Below are positions 49,143 to 58,705 of a stretch of 64,000 nt of DNA, piece by piece. The position numbers and the translations under genes are program-made. The first letter of the stretch is position 1. Each line of letters starts with the position of its first letter. The stretch is from Acidimicrobiia bacterium. Its GTDB lineage: Bacteria > Actinomycetota > Acidimicrobiia > Acidimicrobiales > Poriferisodalaceae. Below the pieces are notes generated by a model. The model did no database searches, was not told where the DNA came from, and saw only the letters and a program-made list of their open reading frames with translations. The stretch covers positions 44,827 through 108,826 of the forward strand of contig JAJEFK010000026.1 of the NCBI GenBank assembly GCA_022820505.1, written 5' to 3'.

Positions 49143-50198
49143 TCAGCGAGGATCAGGGTCGATGAGGTGGGCATTGCCCGCGCCCGGGCGGATCTCACCG
49201 ATCACCCAGGCCTCGTGACCCGCGCCGCGCGCAGTCGCAACCGCCGCGTCGGCCTCCGGCGGGGGCACTGCAACCACCATGCCGATGCCGAGGTTGAAGA
49301 CGCGTTCCATCTCTTCGGGCGCGATTGAGCCAGCATCCGCGATGCGGTCGAAGATCCTGGGCGCCGGCCAGGAGCCGCGCCGGAGCACGGCATCGACGCG
49401 GGGGCCGAGCATGCGGGCCACATTGGCAATCAGTCCCCCGCCCGTGATGTGCGCTGCACCCGCGGCACCGCATTCGTCGAAGAGCGCGAGCACCGCAGGG
49501 GCGTAGATGACCGACGGTCGCAGCATCTCGTCGCCCAAGGAGTGATCGGCACCGGGCCAGGCTGGCGAGCCGAGCACGGCCGGATCGGGCGTCTCACCGA
49601 GCAGGACACGGCGGGCCAGGCTGTAGCCGTTGCATCGAAGCCCACCCGACGCCAGTCCCACGAGCGTTGCATCGCCGGTGGTGATGGGGCCTCGCACCCG
49701 CGCGCGTTCGGCCACCCCCACGGCAAAACCGGCGATGTCATAGTCGCCGGGAGCGAGCGCATCGGGGTGCTCGGCCAACTCGCCTCCGACCAGCGCGCAG
49801 CCGGCGCTGCGGCAGCCTGCAGCCAGACCCGTCACGATCGCCTCGACGATGTCAGGGTCGAGGCAACCTGCAGTGATCTGATCGTGGAACAGCAGCGGCT
49901 GGGCACCGAGCGTGACGATGTCGTCGACACACATGGCCACCACATCGATCCCGATCGTGTCCCACCGGCCAAGCGCCGCGGCAATGAGGGGCTTCGTGCC
50001 CGCGCCGTCATTCGCGCTCACCAGCACTGGGTCGGTGAAGCCCTCCGGCAGCGCCGTGACCGCCCCGAACGCTCCGATGTCGCTCAGCACCTCAGGCCGG
50101 TACGTGCTGCGGGCGTGGGGCACCAGGCGCCGCACTGCTTCATCGCCCGCGTCGATGCTCACTCCCGCCGCTTCATAGGTCAACGGTTCGGGAGTCAC
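49143..50198 (-). CDS. purM: Phosphoribosylformylglycinamidine cyclo-ligase (AIR synthetase)
   Basis: Closes the imidazole ring: FGAM + ATP to AIR. The product is 351 residues from GTG 50198, whose start overlaps the purF stop. 'VSANDGAGTKPLIAAALGRW' and 'IGIDVVAMCVDDIVTLGAQP' are the AIRS signature with the metal/ATP Asp. 'ALVGGELAEHPDALAPGDYD' is the glutamate loop, and 'AAHITGGGLIANVARML' is the C-terminal Gly-rich turn. PurM/PurL superfamily dimer. Purine operon order purL-purF-purM is as in many actinobacteria. Confidence 0.96.
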   Translation of the reverse strand: MTPEPLTYEAAGVSIDAGDEAVRRLVPHARSTYRPEVLSDIGAFGAVTALPEGFTDPVLVSANDGAGTKPLIAAALGRWDTIGIDVVAMCVDDIVTLGAQPLLFHDQITAGCLDPDIVEAIVTGLAAGCRSAGCALVGGELAEHPDALAPGDYDIAGFAVGVAERARVRGPITTGDATLVGLASGGLRCNGYSLARRVLLGETPDPAVLGSPAWPGADHSLGDEMLRPSVIYAPAVLALFDECGAAGAAHITGGGLIANVARMLGPRVDAVLRRGSWPAPRIFDRIADAGSIAPEEMERVFNLGIGMVVAVPPPEADAAVATARGAGHEAWVIGEIRPGAGNAHLIDPDPR

Positions 50199-51898
50199 CC
50201 TCCCACGGGCTCGGCGACAGCGGCAGGCTGCACGCTGCCCGTCGCGATCATCGACCGATTCGGCTCGTCGGCAGCGCTGCCGAAGACTTCGGCCCGTGCT
50301 CCCGCTCCGATCTCCACCGGATACTCACCGGTCAGGCATGCGTGGCAGAAACCGCCGCCAGGCACGCCAGTGGCTTCGACGAGCTGATCGAGGCTCAGGT
50401 AGGCCAGCGAGTCGACACCCAAGTATGCCTCGATCTCGGCCAGGTCGCGATTCGCGGCCAGCAGCTCGTCGGAGGTGCCGGTGTCCATGCCGTAGAAGCA
50501 CGGCCAGCGGTACGGGGCCGAGGAGATGCGCAGGTGCACCTCAGCAGCGCCGGCGCCGCGCAGCATGTCCACAATCGACCGGGTGGTGGTGCCACGCACG
50601 ATCGAATCGTCGACCACCACGAGCCGGCGGCCGTCGATGTTGGGGCTGATGGGATTCAGCTTGGTCCGCACGCCGAGGGATCGGACGTGCTGGCTGGGAG
50701 CGATGAACGTGCGACCGATATAGCGGTTCTTGACCAGGCCGTCGCCGTAGGCAATGCCGCTGGCGCGTGCGTAGCCCTGTGCTGCGGGAATGCCCGATTC
50801 GGGAACGGGCATCACCAGGTCGGCATCGACCGGTGCATTGGTGGCCAGATGCGCGCCCATGCGCTGGCGGGCAGCGTGCACGTTCTGGCCGGCCAGCGCG
50901 GTGTCCGGGCGCGAGAAGTACACGAACTCGAAGATGCACAGATGCGGCGGCGCCCCGTGACCGGTTGCCGGCCTGGCCGCGAACGGCCACAGTGAGCGGC
51001 ATCCGGCTGCGTCGATGATGATCATCTCGCCCGGCTGGATCTCGCGCTCGAACGTCGCGCCCACCACCTCCAGCGCAGGGTTCTCCGACGCCAGCACCCA
51101 GCCGCCGCTGGACTGGCTGACGCTGGGCTGATCGACACTGGGCTGATGGCCGCCGGGCTGATCGATGCCGGACAGGCCAGTGCTGGGTTGGCTGCGCTTG
51201 GGCCCCTCGGCTGCGTGCTCGTCGGCATCGAGTCGACCCAGGCACAGCGGCCAGATGCCGTGCGGATCGCGAACGCCGATCAGGCGGTCGCGGTCGGCGA
51301 CCACGAACGTGAAACCGCCGCGCAGGCTGGGCAGAACCTCGAGCAGCGCCTCGGTGACCGCTTCGCGTGGACGGGTGCGGGTGATCTGCGGCGTGGCGGT
51401 GATGCGCTGAGCGACCAGTTCGGCGACCAAGTCGCTGTCGCTGGTGACAGTGCCGTCGAGCATGCCCGAGGCCGCCGCGAGCTCGGCCGTGTTGGTGAGG
51501 TTCCCGTTGTGCCCGAGTGCGAATTCGGTGCCGTCGAGCCCCCGGTAGAACGGCTGCGCCCCACGCCAAGAGCTCGATCCCGTGGTGGAGTATCTGGTGT
51601 GCCCGATGGCCAGATCACCTTCGAGCCCTGCGAGCACGCGGTCGTCGAATGCGCTGGCCACCAAGCCCATGTCCTTCACGACCGTGATGTGAGTGCCGTC
51701 GGACACTGCGATGCCGGCTGATTCCTGACCGCGGTGCTGCAGGGCATACAGCCCCAGGTAGCTCAGGTGAGCGACGGGGCCGCCCGGCTGATACACGCCG
51801 AAGACGCCGCAGGCCTCGCGCGGCTTGACCAGATCCACGCCCGCCTCCGGCACGCTCGCCCCGGCGAGGTGCGCTCCCCTCTCCGGCGTGACGCTCAT
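50195..51898 (-). CDS. purF: Amidophosphoribosyltransferase
   Basis: Commits PRPP to purine synthesis using glutamine. The product is 567 residues from ATG 51898, overlapping purL. A propeptide of about 28 residues precedes the N-terminal nucleophile in '[16 protein letters not shown]'. '[16 protein letters not shown]' and '[12 protein letters not shown]' are glutaminase-site motifs. The PRPP loop is '[20 protein letters not shown]', and C-terminal Cys residues ('[16 protein letters not shown]') suggest an Fe-S cluster. An insertion of about 35 residues of near-repeats ('[20 protein letters not shown]') interrupts the glutaminase domain before '[15 protein letters not shown]'. Confidence 0.95.
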   Translation of the reverse strand: MSVTPERGAHLAGASVPEAGVDLVKPREACGVFGVYQPGGPVAHLSYLGLYALQHRGQESAGIAVSDGTHITVVKDMGLVASAFDDRVLAGLEGDLAIGHTRYSTTGSSSWRGAQPFYRGLDGTEFALGHNGNLTNTAELAAASGMLDGTVTSDSDLVAELVAQRITATPQITRTRPREAVTEALLEVLPSLRGGFTFVVADRDRLIGVRDPHGIWPLCLGRLDADEHAAEGPKRSQPSTGLSGIDQPGGHQPSVDQPSVSQSSGGWVLASENPALEVVGATFEREIQPGEMIIIDAAGCRSLWPFAARPATGHGAPPHLCIFEFVYFSRPDTALAGQNVHAARQRMGAHLATNAPVDADLVMPVPESGIPAAQGYARASGIAYGDGLVKNRYIGRTFIAPSQHVRSLGVRTKLNPISPNIDGRRLVVVDDSIVRGTTTRSIVDMLRGAGAAEVHLRISSAPYRWPCFYGMDTGTSDELLAANRDLAEIEAYLGVDSLAYLSLDQLVEATGVPGGGFCHACLTGEYPVEIGAGARAEVFGSAADEPNRSMIATGSVQPAAVAEPVGG

Positions 51899-54258
51899 GC
51901 CGCCGCCCCTTCGACGGGTTGCGAGAACACCTCGGGCAACGCACCGCTCCACCGGGCACGTGTGTCGTCGAGCGCGAGGTCGATGTCGAGACTGGGTTCG
52001 GCGATACGGCCGATCTGCACTCTCGACCCGCCGAACGACCCCAGCGGGCGGCAGGCAACGGCCGCTGCTGCGGCTGCGCTCGCCAGGCGCTCGACGTTGC
52101 CCGGCTCGACAGCTACCAGGACGCGGCCCGGCGGCTCGGCGAAGAGCGCTCGTGCCGCCGGCGCCGGGCTTCCCAGCGACGGCACTCTCGCATGCACGCC
52201 CGCACCGCCGTGACAGCACATCTCCGCGATGGCCACGGCGATGCCGCCGTCGGAGACATCGTGCGCGCACTGCACGAGGCCATCCCGCACGGCTGCAGCC
52301 ACGAATCGGGCGGTTGCGACGCTGCCTGCCAGATCGAGCTCGGGCAGCGCTCCGTCACGGCAGCCACGACGTTCCCAAGCCCAGCGGCTGCCGCCCAGCG
52401 CCACTTGGCGAGCCGGTCCGTCAGCCACGCTCGCTGTTTGCTCGGCGGCCGCATCGAGTGCAGCATCGACGTCGTGCGCGGCCGGGCCGGGCGGGGCCAG
52501 CAGCATGAGCGCTGTACCCGGCGGCAGCTCGTCAGCGACCGGTCGGCGCGCGAGGTCGGGATGCACGCCGAGCAGGCACACCACCGGTGTCGGGCTGATA
52601 TTGGTTCCGTTCGTCTCGTTGTAGAGGCTGACGTTGCCGCCGACGACGGGCACGCCGAGTGCGTCACAGGCTTCAGCCATGCCGTCGATGGCCTCGGAAA
52701 GCTGCCACATGACCTCGGGATGGGTCGGATTGCCGAAGTTGAGGCAGTTGACGAGTGCGAGGGGGTCGGCGCCTACACAGGCGAGGTTCAGCGCCGCCTC
52801 GATCACCACCATGGCGGTGCCACCGCGAGGATCGGCATCGCACCAGCGGTGATTGCCGTCCACCGACACGGCGAGGCCGCGACCGGTAGGAGTGCCGTCG
52901 CGGGGATCTCGCAATCGCAGCAGCGTGGCGTCGCGGCCCGGGCCGACAACCGTGTTCAAGAACAGTTGGTGGTCGTACTGGCGGTACACCCAGCTCGGGT
53001 CGGCGAGCATCGCCAGCAGATCGGCAGCACAGCCGCTGGAGCTGCCCGCGGCGGGATCGGCCGCCGGGTCGACGCTGCGCCGGAGGGCCAGATCCGCCGG
53101 CGGCCGCATCGGCCGGTCGTACGACGGCGCATCGTCGTGCAGCGTGCTCGCAGGCACTTCGGCCAGCAACGCGCCGTCCACCCCATCGCGCACGCGCAGC
53201 ATGCCGTCGCCGGTCACGCGCCCGACCACCGTCGAACTCACCTCCCAGCGTGAACAGATCTCGAGCACCCGATCGACGTTGGCTGACGAGACAATCGCCA
53301 GCATGCGCTCCTGAGACTCCGATGTCATGATCTCGAACGGTTCCATGCCGTGCTGGCGCAGCGGCACGACGCTGACATCCACCTCCATGCCGGTGCCGCC
53401 ACGCGAGGCCGTCTCGCTTGCAGCGCACGTCAAACCGGCGCCGCCGAGATCCTGGATGCCGCTGACGAGCCCTGCCTCCAGCAGTTCCAGGCATGCCTCG
53501 ATGAGACGCTTTTCCTCGAAGGGATCGCCGACCTGAACGCTCGGGCGCTTCGTGGCATCGTCGTCGGCCTCGTCGAATCCCGCCGACGCCAGCACGCTGA
53601 CGCCGCCGATGCCGTCGCGGCCGGTGCTCGCGCCCATGAGCACGGCCGCGCTGCCCACCTCGGTGGCGCGGCCGAGCACCAGACGCTCGGTCGGCATGAT
53701 CCCGAGCGCGGCAACATTCACCAGCGGGTTGTCTCGGTACGTCTCGCACGACACGAATTCGCCGGCAACAGTCGGAACGCCGACGCTGTTGCCATACCCC
53801 GAGATGCCGCTGACGATGCCCTCGGCAATCCAGTTGCTGCGCGGCTCGTCCAGCGGCCCCACGCGCAGCGGATCGGCGAGCGCAATGGGCCGCGCGCCCA
53901 TGGTGAAGATGTCTCGCAGGATGCCGCCGACTCCGGTTGCCGCACCTTGATATGGCTCGATGGCCGAGGGATGGTTGTGGCTCTCGATGCGCACGGCAAC
54001 GGCAATACCGTCGCCGACGTCGACAACACCGGCGTTCTCACCTGGTCCGACGAGCACACACGGGGCCTCAGTGGGCAAACGAGCGAGATGACGGCGCGAC
54101 GACTTGTACGAGCAATGCTCGGACCACATCACCGCATACATCGCGAGTTCGAGATGATTCGGTTCACGCTCCAAGAGCTTGCAAATGCGGCCGTATTCGT
54201 CATCGGTCAGGCCAAGTGCCGCATGAATGCTGGTTGTATCGGAAACTATTGCAGTCAC
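51895..54258 (-). CDS. purL: Phosphoribosylformylglycinamidine synthase subunit II
   Basis: Synthetase subunit of the PurLQS complex: FGAR + glutamine + ATP to FGAM. The product is 787 residues from GTG 54258. Landmarks are '[20 protein letters not shown]', '[20 protein letters not shown]', '[20 protein letters not shown]' and '[12 protein letters not shown]'. Length fits small PurL, which requires separate PurQ and PurS, both present downstream of an inserted forward gene. TATCCA lies 16 nt before the GTG. It diverges from the 133-residue gene with 50 nt between starts. Confidence 0.96.
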   Translation of the reverse strand: MTAIVSDTTSIHAALGLTDDEYGRICKLLEREPNHLELAMYAVMWSEHCSYKSSRRHLARLPTEAPCVLVGPGENAGVVDVGDGIAVAVRIESHNHPSAIEPYQGAATGVGGILRDIFTMGARPIALADPLRVGPLDEPRSNWIAEGIVSGISGYGNSVGVPTVAGEFVSCETYRDNPLVNVAALGIMPTERLVLGRATEVGSAAVLMGASTGRDGIGGVSVLASAGFDEADDDATKRPSVQVGDPFEEKRLIEACLELLEAGLVSGIQDLGGAGLTCAASETASRGGTGMEVDVSVVPLRQHGMEPFEIMTSESQERMLAIVSSANVDRVLEICSRWEVSSTVVGRVTGDGMLRVRDGVDGALLAEVPASTLHDDAPSYDRPMRPPADLALRRSVDPAADPAAGSSSGCAADLLAMLADPSWVYRQYDHQLFLNTVVGPGRDATLLRLRDPRDGTPTGRGLAVSVDGNHRWCDADPRGGTAMVVIEAALNLACVGADPLALVNCLNFGNPTHPEVMWQLSEAIDGMAEACDALGVPVVGGNVSLYNETNGTNISPTPVVCLLGVHPDLARRPVADELPPGTALMLLAPPGPAAHDVDAALDAAAEQTASVADGPARQVALGGSRWAWERRGCRDGALPELDLAGSVATARFVAAAVRDGLVQCAHDVSDGGIAVAIAEMCCHGGAGVHARVPSLGSPAPAARALFAEPPGRVLVAVEPGNVERLASAAAAAAVACRPLGSFGGSRVQIGRIAEPSLDIDLALDDTRARWSGALPEVFSQPVEGAAA

Positions 54259-54296
54259 ATCAACCCGAGTTCATTGGATACTGGAAAACGTCGTGC

Positions 54297-54302
54297 TATA
54301 CA
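54297..54302 (+). promoter_or_regulatory. Leaderless -10 box of the 133-aa gene
   Basis: TATACA followed by 6 nt and ATG at 54309. Confidence 0.5.
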
Positions 54303-54308
54303 GACGTC

Positions 54309-54710
54309 ATGAGCGAACGAACCATGTCCGACGAACACAAAGCGGCTATTGCCGCGGGTCGCATCGAGGCCGCAGCAGTGCGGGACTATCTTGAGGCCCT
54401 CGAAACTCACCGGCCACGTCCCGGTCGCAAGCAGAGTGCGGAGTCGCTGAACGCCAAGAAAGACGCAATCGATGCCCAGATTGCCGAGGCAAAGCCCATC
54501 AAGCGCTTGCTCCTGATGCAAGAGCGCCGAGATGTCGAGGCGGCCATCGAAGCGCTGCAGGTCGAGCCCGATATGGCTTCTGTCGAAGAGGGCTTTGTCA
54601 CTCACGCTGCCAACTACGGGCAGCGCAAGGGAATTCAGTACGCCACATGGCGAGAATTCGGCGTTCCTGCCGACATGCTGGCCCGTGCGGGCATCACACG
54701 GGGCGGCTGA
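54309..54710 (+). CDS. Conserved actinobacterial protein of unknown function (133 aa)
   Basis: ATG 54309 follows a TATACA box by 6 nt. The N-terminus 'MSDEHKAAIAAGRIEAAAVR' and 'DYLEALETHRPRPGRKQSAE' lead into a charged coiled coil ('NAKKDAIDAQIAEAKPIKRL...QERRDVEAAIEALQ'). A C-terminal helical domain follows ('RKGIQYATWREFGVPADMLA'). I recall similar proteins encoded near pur genes in other actinomycetes, but no function is known. It is the only forward gene within the pur cluster, splitting purQ from purL. Confidence 0.85.
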   Translation: MSERTMSDEHKAAIAAGRIEAAAVRDYLEALETHRPRPGRKQSAESLNAKKDAIDAQIAEAKPIKRLLLMQERRDVEAAIEALQVEPDMASVEEGFVTHAANYGQRKGIQYATWREFGVPADMLARAGITRGG

Positions 54711-54770
54711 CACTTCAGATTCTCCGGTTCTCGGCGAGCGAAACGAGAGCCATCGCAGACAGACGCCTCT

Positions 54771-55493
54771 TCATGCGGCGCGGTGACCGGCGGCCTGGCG
54801 GCTGCTCGCTGCCGCATACAGCAACGCTTTGAGCAACTTGCGTCCGTCGGTAGAGCCCAACAGCTCCGATGTCGCCCGTTCCGGATGGGGCATCAAACCC
54901 ACCACATTGCCGGTTTCGTTGCAAATGCCAGCGATGTCGTCCACTGAACCATTGGGGTTGCCGACATAGCGCATCACCACTTGGCCGTTCTCGCGCAAAC
55001 GTCGCAATGTCGCACCATCGCACACATAGTTCCCCTCAAAGTGATTGATGGGAATGCTCAGTTCATCCGACGGCGACAGCCCATGTCCCAATACATGATT
55101 CACCGACGCCATCATCAGTTTTTGCGGCTGGCACAGGAACGAAAGCCCGGCATTGGGTCGCAATGCTCCTGGCAGCAGACCTGCCTCGGTCAGTACTTGG
55201 AATCCGTTGCAGATGCCGACCACGGGACCGCCGCCAGCCGCGAATGACGCCACTGCGTCCATGACCGGCGAGAAACGTGCGATTGCGCCGGTACGCAGGT
55301 AGTCACCGTGCGCGAATCCACCCGGAATGACGACGGCATCAACACCGCCCAGCGAGATTTCGTCACTGCGCAGCAGCGCCGTTCGCGCCCCGAGATCTGC
55401 CAGCGCATCGAGCGTGTCGAGATCGCAGTTCGTGCCGGGGAACTGGACGACGCCGACCGTCACACTCATTGGCACACTCATTGGCACACTCAC
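54771..55493 (-). CDS. purQ: Phosphoribosylformylglycinamidine synthase, glutaminase subunit
   Basis: Class I glutaminase that feeds ammonia to PurL. The product is up to 240 residues. 'GVVQFPGTNCDLDTLDALAD' is the N-terminus, 'GPVVGICNGFQVLTEAGLLP' has the nucleophile Cys, and 'VGLMPHPERATSELLGSTDG' has the His-x-Glu dyad. The 5' end contains a 12-bp tandem repeat giving GTG 55493, ATG 55481 and ATG 55469 in the same frame (MSVPMSVPMSVTV). GGTGAG lies 8 nt before ATG 55481. Starts 7 nt after purS. Confidence 0.95.
   Translation of the reverse strand: MSVPMSVPMSVTVGVVQFPGTNCDLDTLDALADLGARTALLRSDEISLGGVDAVVIPGGFAHGDYLRTGAIARFSPVMDAVASFAAGGGPVVGICNGFQVLTEAGLLPGALRPNAGLSFLCQPQKLMMASVNHVLGHGLSPSDELSIPINHFEGNYVCDGATLRRLRENGQVVMRYVGNPNGSVDDIAGICNETGNVVGLMPHPERATSELLGSTDGRKLLKALLYAAASSRQAAGHRAA
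55470..55493. repeat. 12-bp tandem repeat at the purQ start
   Basis: The 12-nt unit GTGCCAATGAGT (reverse strand) is repeated, placing three possible start codons in one frame. Start-site choice here may be set by how many units are present. Confidence 0.7.
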
Positions 55494-55500
55494 CGGGCGC

Positions 55501-55773
55501 TCACGTGCTGTGATCCTGCGCCACGGCGCGCAGCTCGATGCGGGCGTCCTCGATCACCGGGTTTGCCAGCAGGCGGTCGCACATCTGCTCCGTCACCGAA
55601 CGGGCCTCGGAAGCATCTGCGGCGGTGACCTCCATGCGGATGGCTTTGCCGACCCTCACGCCGCTCACGCCCCCGAATCCGAGCGCTGCGAGGGCTCGCT
55701 CGATCGTGGTGCCGGCTGGATCGGCAATCTCGGCTCGTGGCGAGACTTCCACCAGCACATCCCAGCGGTTCAT
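55501..55773 (-). CDS. purS: Phosphoribosylformylglycinamidine synthase subunit PurS
   Basis: The product is 90 residues from ATG 55773, overlapping the purC stop by ATGA. Small ferredoxin-like dimer that couples PurQ to PurL. 'WDVLVEVSPRAEIADPAGTT', 'ALAALGFGGVSGVRVGKAIR' and 'QMCDRLLANPVIEDARIELR' follow the family pattern of a D-P-x-G-x-x-I loop and the conserved G(V/D)RxGK turn. Confidence 0.93.
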   Translation of the reverse strand: MNRWDVLVEVSPRAEIADPAGTTIERALAALGFGGVSGVRVGKAIRMEVTAADASEARSVTEQMCDRLLANPVIEDARIELRAVAQDHST

Positions 55774-56675
55774 GAAGCGGTGGCTCCCGCCGGCACGCCG
55801 GGGTGCGCCAGCCAGTCGTCGAACGACTCGCCGGTCAGCGTCTCGTACGCCTCGATGTAGCGAGCACGGGTGGCGGCAACCACCTCATCGGTGAGCGGCG
55901 GCGGGGGTGGCTCCTTGTTCCAGCCGGTGGCTTCGGTGGCGTCGCGCACCGGCTGCTTGTCGAGCGACGGCGGCGATGCGCCGGGCTGCCAGTGATCCTT
56001 GGGCCAGAAGCGTGACGAGTCGGGAGTGAGCCACTCGTCGGCGACGACCAGGGCGCCGTCCACATAGCCCAGCTCGAACTTGGTGTCCGCGATGATGATC
56101 CCTCGCTCGGACGCATGAGCGGCCGCCGTGCTGTAGGCATCGACGCACACTTGGCGGGCGGCAGTGGCCGCGTCGTCGCCGACCAGCTCTGCGGCGGCGT
56201 CAAACGAGATGTTCACGTCGTGCCCATCGGTTGCCTTGGTGGACGGCGTGAAGACCGGCTCGGGGAGCTGCTGCGACTCGAGCAAGCCGGCCGGCAGCGG
56301 CTCGTCGTGCATGGTGCCGCGCTCGCGGTATTCCTTCCATGCCGAACCGGTGATGTATCCGCGCACGATGCACTCGATCGGCAGCATCTCGGCCCGGCGA
56401 ACGAGGAGGGCTCGGCCGGCCCATTCGGATCGTTGTGCCGCAGCCGGGAAGTCAGCGGGGTCGGCTGAGACCACATGGGTCGGTGCGATGTCGCCGAGCC
56501 ACGTCGACCACCAGGCCGTCATGGCCGTCAGCACCCGGCCCTTGTCGGGCACCGGCTCGTCGAACACGACGTCGAAGGCCGAGATGCGGTCGCTGGCGAC
56601 CATCAACAGATGCCTGTCGTCGACGCGGTACATCTCGCGTACCTTCCCCCGGTGGACTAGCTCGAGCTCGCTCAC
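55770..56675 (-). CDS. purC: SAICAR synthase
   Basis: Phosphoribosylaminoimidazole-succinocarboxamide synthase: CAIR + aspartate + ATP to SAICAR. I start at GTG 56675 because AGAGAGG lies 4 nt upstream; GTG 56705 would add ten residues. The product is 301 residues. 'LVHRGKVREMYRVDDRHLLM' is the N-terminal ATP-site strand, 'ASDRISAFDVVFDEPVPDKG' the family signature, and 'IIIADTKFELGYVDGALVVA...DEWLTPDSSRFW' the second signature with metal ligands. Confidence 0.95.
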   Translation of the reverse strand: MSELELVHRGKVREMYRVDDRHLLMVASDRISAFDVVFDEPVPDKGRVLTAMTAWWSTWLGDIAPTHVVSADPADFPAAAQRSEWAGRALLVRRAEMLPIECIVRGYITGSAWKEYRERGTMHDEPLPAGLLESQQLPEPVFTPSTKATDGHDVNISFDAAAELVGDDAATAARQVCVDAYSTAAAHASERGIIIADTKFELGYVDGALVVADEWLTPDSSRFWPKDHWQPGASPPSLDKQPVRDATEATGWNKEPPPPPLTDEVVAATRARYIEAYETLTGESFDDWLAHPGVPAGATAS

Positions 56676-56717
56676 GTTGCCTCTCTTGTCATCGTTGATC
56701 GTCACCCGCTGCTCGGC

Positions 56718-58148
56718 TCACAGCACCTCGCCCGGCTCGTAGTCGACGGCTGCGCCGTACCGTTCCGCCACCTTGCCCGCGGCGGCCACGAACTCGTCGA
56801 CCTGATCCGCGGCGCGGCCGCTGAACGACGCCGGATCCGCCAGCGCCGCGGCGACGTCGTCGTGGCTGAGCTGCAGCTCGGGATCGGCCGCGATGCGAGC
56901 CGCGAGATCATTGCGGTCGACGGCGCCCTCGCGCAGCGCCAGCACCGTCGCGGTCGCATGGGCGCCGATGCGCTCGTGCGCCTCCTCGCGGCCGGCGCCT
57001 GCTGCCACAGCGGCGGCAAGCAGGCGGGTGGTGGCGAGAAACGGCAGGTATGCGGACAGTTCGGATTCGACCCGAGCCGGAAAGACGGCGAAACCGTCGA
57101 GGACGCTGAAGGCAGTCTCCAGCGCTCCGTCGAGTGCGAAGAACGCATCGGGGAGCACGATGCGGCGCACCACCGAGCAGCTCACATCACCCTCGTCCCA
57201 TTGGTCGCCGGCAAGCTGCGAGGCCATCGTGAGATGTCCGCGCAGGACGGTCACGAGGCCGGTGATCCGCTCGCACGAGCGGGTGTTCATCTTGTGCGGC
57301 ATGGCAGACGAGCCGACTTGACCGGCAGCGAAGCCTTCGGTGACCAGTTCGTGCCCGGCGGCGAGCCGCACGCCGAGCGCCATGTTGCCGAGCGGTGCCG
57401 CGGCGCCGACCAGCGCTGCGACAACGTCCAGGTCGAGTGAGCGGGGATAGATCTGCCCGGCGGAACCGAGCACCCGGGTGAACCCCAGCTCGGCCGCGAT
57501 GCGTCGCTCCAGGCGATCCACCGCCGCCTGATCGCCGCCCAACAGCTCCAGCATGTCCTGTTGGGTGCCCACCGGCCCGCGGATGCCACGCAGCGGGTAG
57601 CGCGCCACGAGCTCCTCGATGCGCTCGAGCGACGCGAGCGCCTCGGTGCCGACCGTGGCCCAGCGCTTGCCCAGCGTGGTTGCTTGCGCGGGCACGTTGT
57701 GCGTGCGCGCTGTCATCACGAGATCTCGGTGGGCGCCGGCCAATGCGGCGATGCGCACGATGAAGGCCGCCATGCGTTGGGCGGCCAGGCCCAACGCAGC
57801 GGTGACCTGACACTGCTCGACGTTCTCTGTGACATCGCGCGAAGTCATGGCGCGGTGGATCTGCTCGTATCCGGCGAGCGCGCAGAACTCCTCGATGCGT
57901 GCCTTCACGTCGTGGCGGGTGATCCGCTCCCGCTCGGTGATCGAGTCGAGGTCGACCACCTCGACGACGTTTCGGTACGCCTCCAGCGCGCCGTCTGGCA
58001 CGTCGACGCCCGCGTCTCGCTGCGCCTCGAGCACCGCTATCCACAGCCGCCGCTCGAGGATGACCTTGTGTCGGGGCGACCACAGTTCGGCCATCTCCGC
58101 AGAGGCGTAGCGCGACGCCAGAACATTGGGGACGACCTCGGGACTCAC
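56718..58148 (-). CDS. purB: Adenylosuccinate lyase
   Basis: Cleaves SAICAR to AICAR and adenylosuccinate to AMP. The product is 476 residues from GTG 58148; the track adds 20 residues that overlap purE. 'NVLASRYASAEMAELWSPRH' begins the protein. 'IHRAMTSRDVTENVEQCQVT' and 'TARTHNVPAQATTLGKRWA' carry active-site Ser/Thr-Asp and His residues. 'GQVGSSAMPHKMNTRSCERI' is the fumarase/aspartase superfamily signature loop. Confidence 0.96.
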   Translation of the reverse strand: MSPEVVPNVLASRYASAEMAELWSPRHKVILERRLWIAVLEAQRDAGVDVPDGALEAYRNVVEVVDLDSITERERITRHDVKARIEEFCALAGYEQIHRAMTSRDVTENVEQCQVTAALGLAAQRMAAFIVRIAALAGAHRDLVMTARTHNVPAQATTLGKRWATVGTEALASLERIEELVARYPLRGIRGPVGTQQDMLELLGGDQAAVDRLERRIAAELGFTRVLGSAGQIYPRSLDLDVVAALVGAAAPLGNMALGVRLAAGHELVTEGFAAGQVGSSAMPHKMNTRSCERITGLVTVLRGHLTMASQLAGDQWDEGDVSCSVVRRIVLPDAFFALDGALETAFSVLDGFAVFPARVESELSAYLPFLATTRLLAAAVAAGAGREEAHERIGAHATATVLALREGAVDRNDLAARIAADPELQLSHDDVAAALADPASFSGRAADQVDEFVAAAGKVAERYGAAVDYEPGEVL

Positions 58149-58155
58149 GCCGAAC

Positions 58156-58602
58156 TCACCGGGCACCAGCGGCGCGGAACTCGTCCAGACGCGCAGCGAG
58201 CTCCGCATCGGTCACGGCCAGCATCTCGGTGACCAGCACTGCCGCATTCGCCGAGCCGTTCACCGCGACGGTGGCGACCGGGATGCCCTTCGGCATCTGC
58301 ACCGTCGACAGCAACGCATCGAGGCCGTCGGCGAGGCCGCCGCTGAGCGGCACGCCGATGACCGGCAGGGTGGTGTGCGCAGCCACCACGCCGGCCAGAT
58401 GCGCTGCCATGCCGGCCCCGCAGATGACCGCAGCAAAGCCGGCGTCGCGTGCTCCGGTCGCGAACGACGCCACGGCTGCAGGTGTGCGATGGGCGCTCAT
58501 CACCTCGGTCACGTGTTCGACACCGAACCTGTCGAGCATCTCGGCAGCGGGAGCCATCTTCGACGCATCGTTCGGCGAGCCCATCAAGATCGCGACCTTC
58601 AT
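58156..58602 (-). CDS. purE: N5-carboxyaminoimidazole ribonucleotide mutase
   Basis: Converts N5-CAIR to CAIR. The product is 148 residues from ATG 58602 with AGGGGA upstream. 'VAILMGSPNDASKMAPAAEM' (SxxD loop), 'VMSAHRTPAAVASFATGARD' (catalytic His), 'ICGAGMAAHLAGVVAAHTTL' and 'PVIGVPLSGGLADGLDALLS' are standard class I PurE motifs. The PurK partner expected with class I PurE is not in this window. The 103 nt to purD hold nothing I can identify. Confidence 0.95.
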   Translation of the reverse strand: MKVAILMGSPNDASKMAPAAEMLDRFGVEHVTEVMSAHRTPAAVASFATGARDAGFAAVICGAGMAAHLAGVVAAHTTLPVIGVPLSGGLADGLDALLSTVQMPKGIPVATVAVNGSANAAVLVTEMLAVTDAELAARLDEFRAAGAR

Positions 58603-58705
58603 AGGTGTATTCCCCTGTCACACGTCAGCTTGCGCTCAGAGTCTCGCCGCCCGGAGTCGGCGACGGGGCGATGTCCGATGCACCCGCGGGCATCCAGCGC
58701 CGCGC

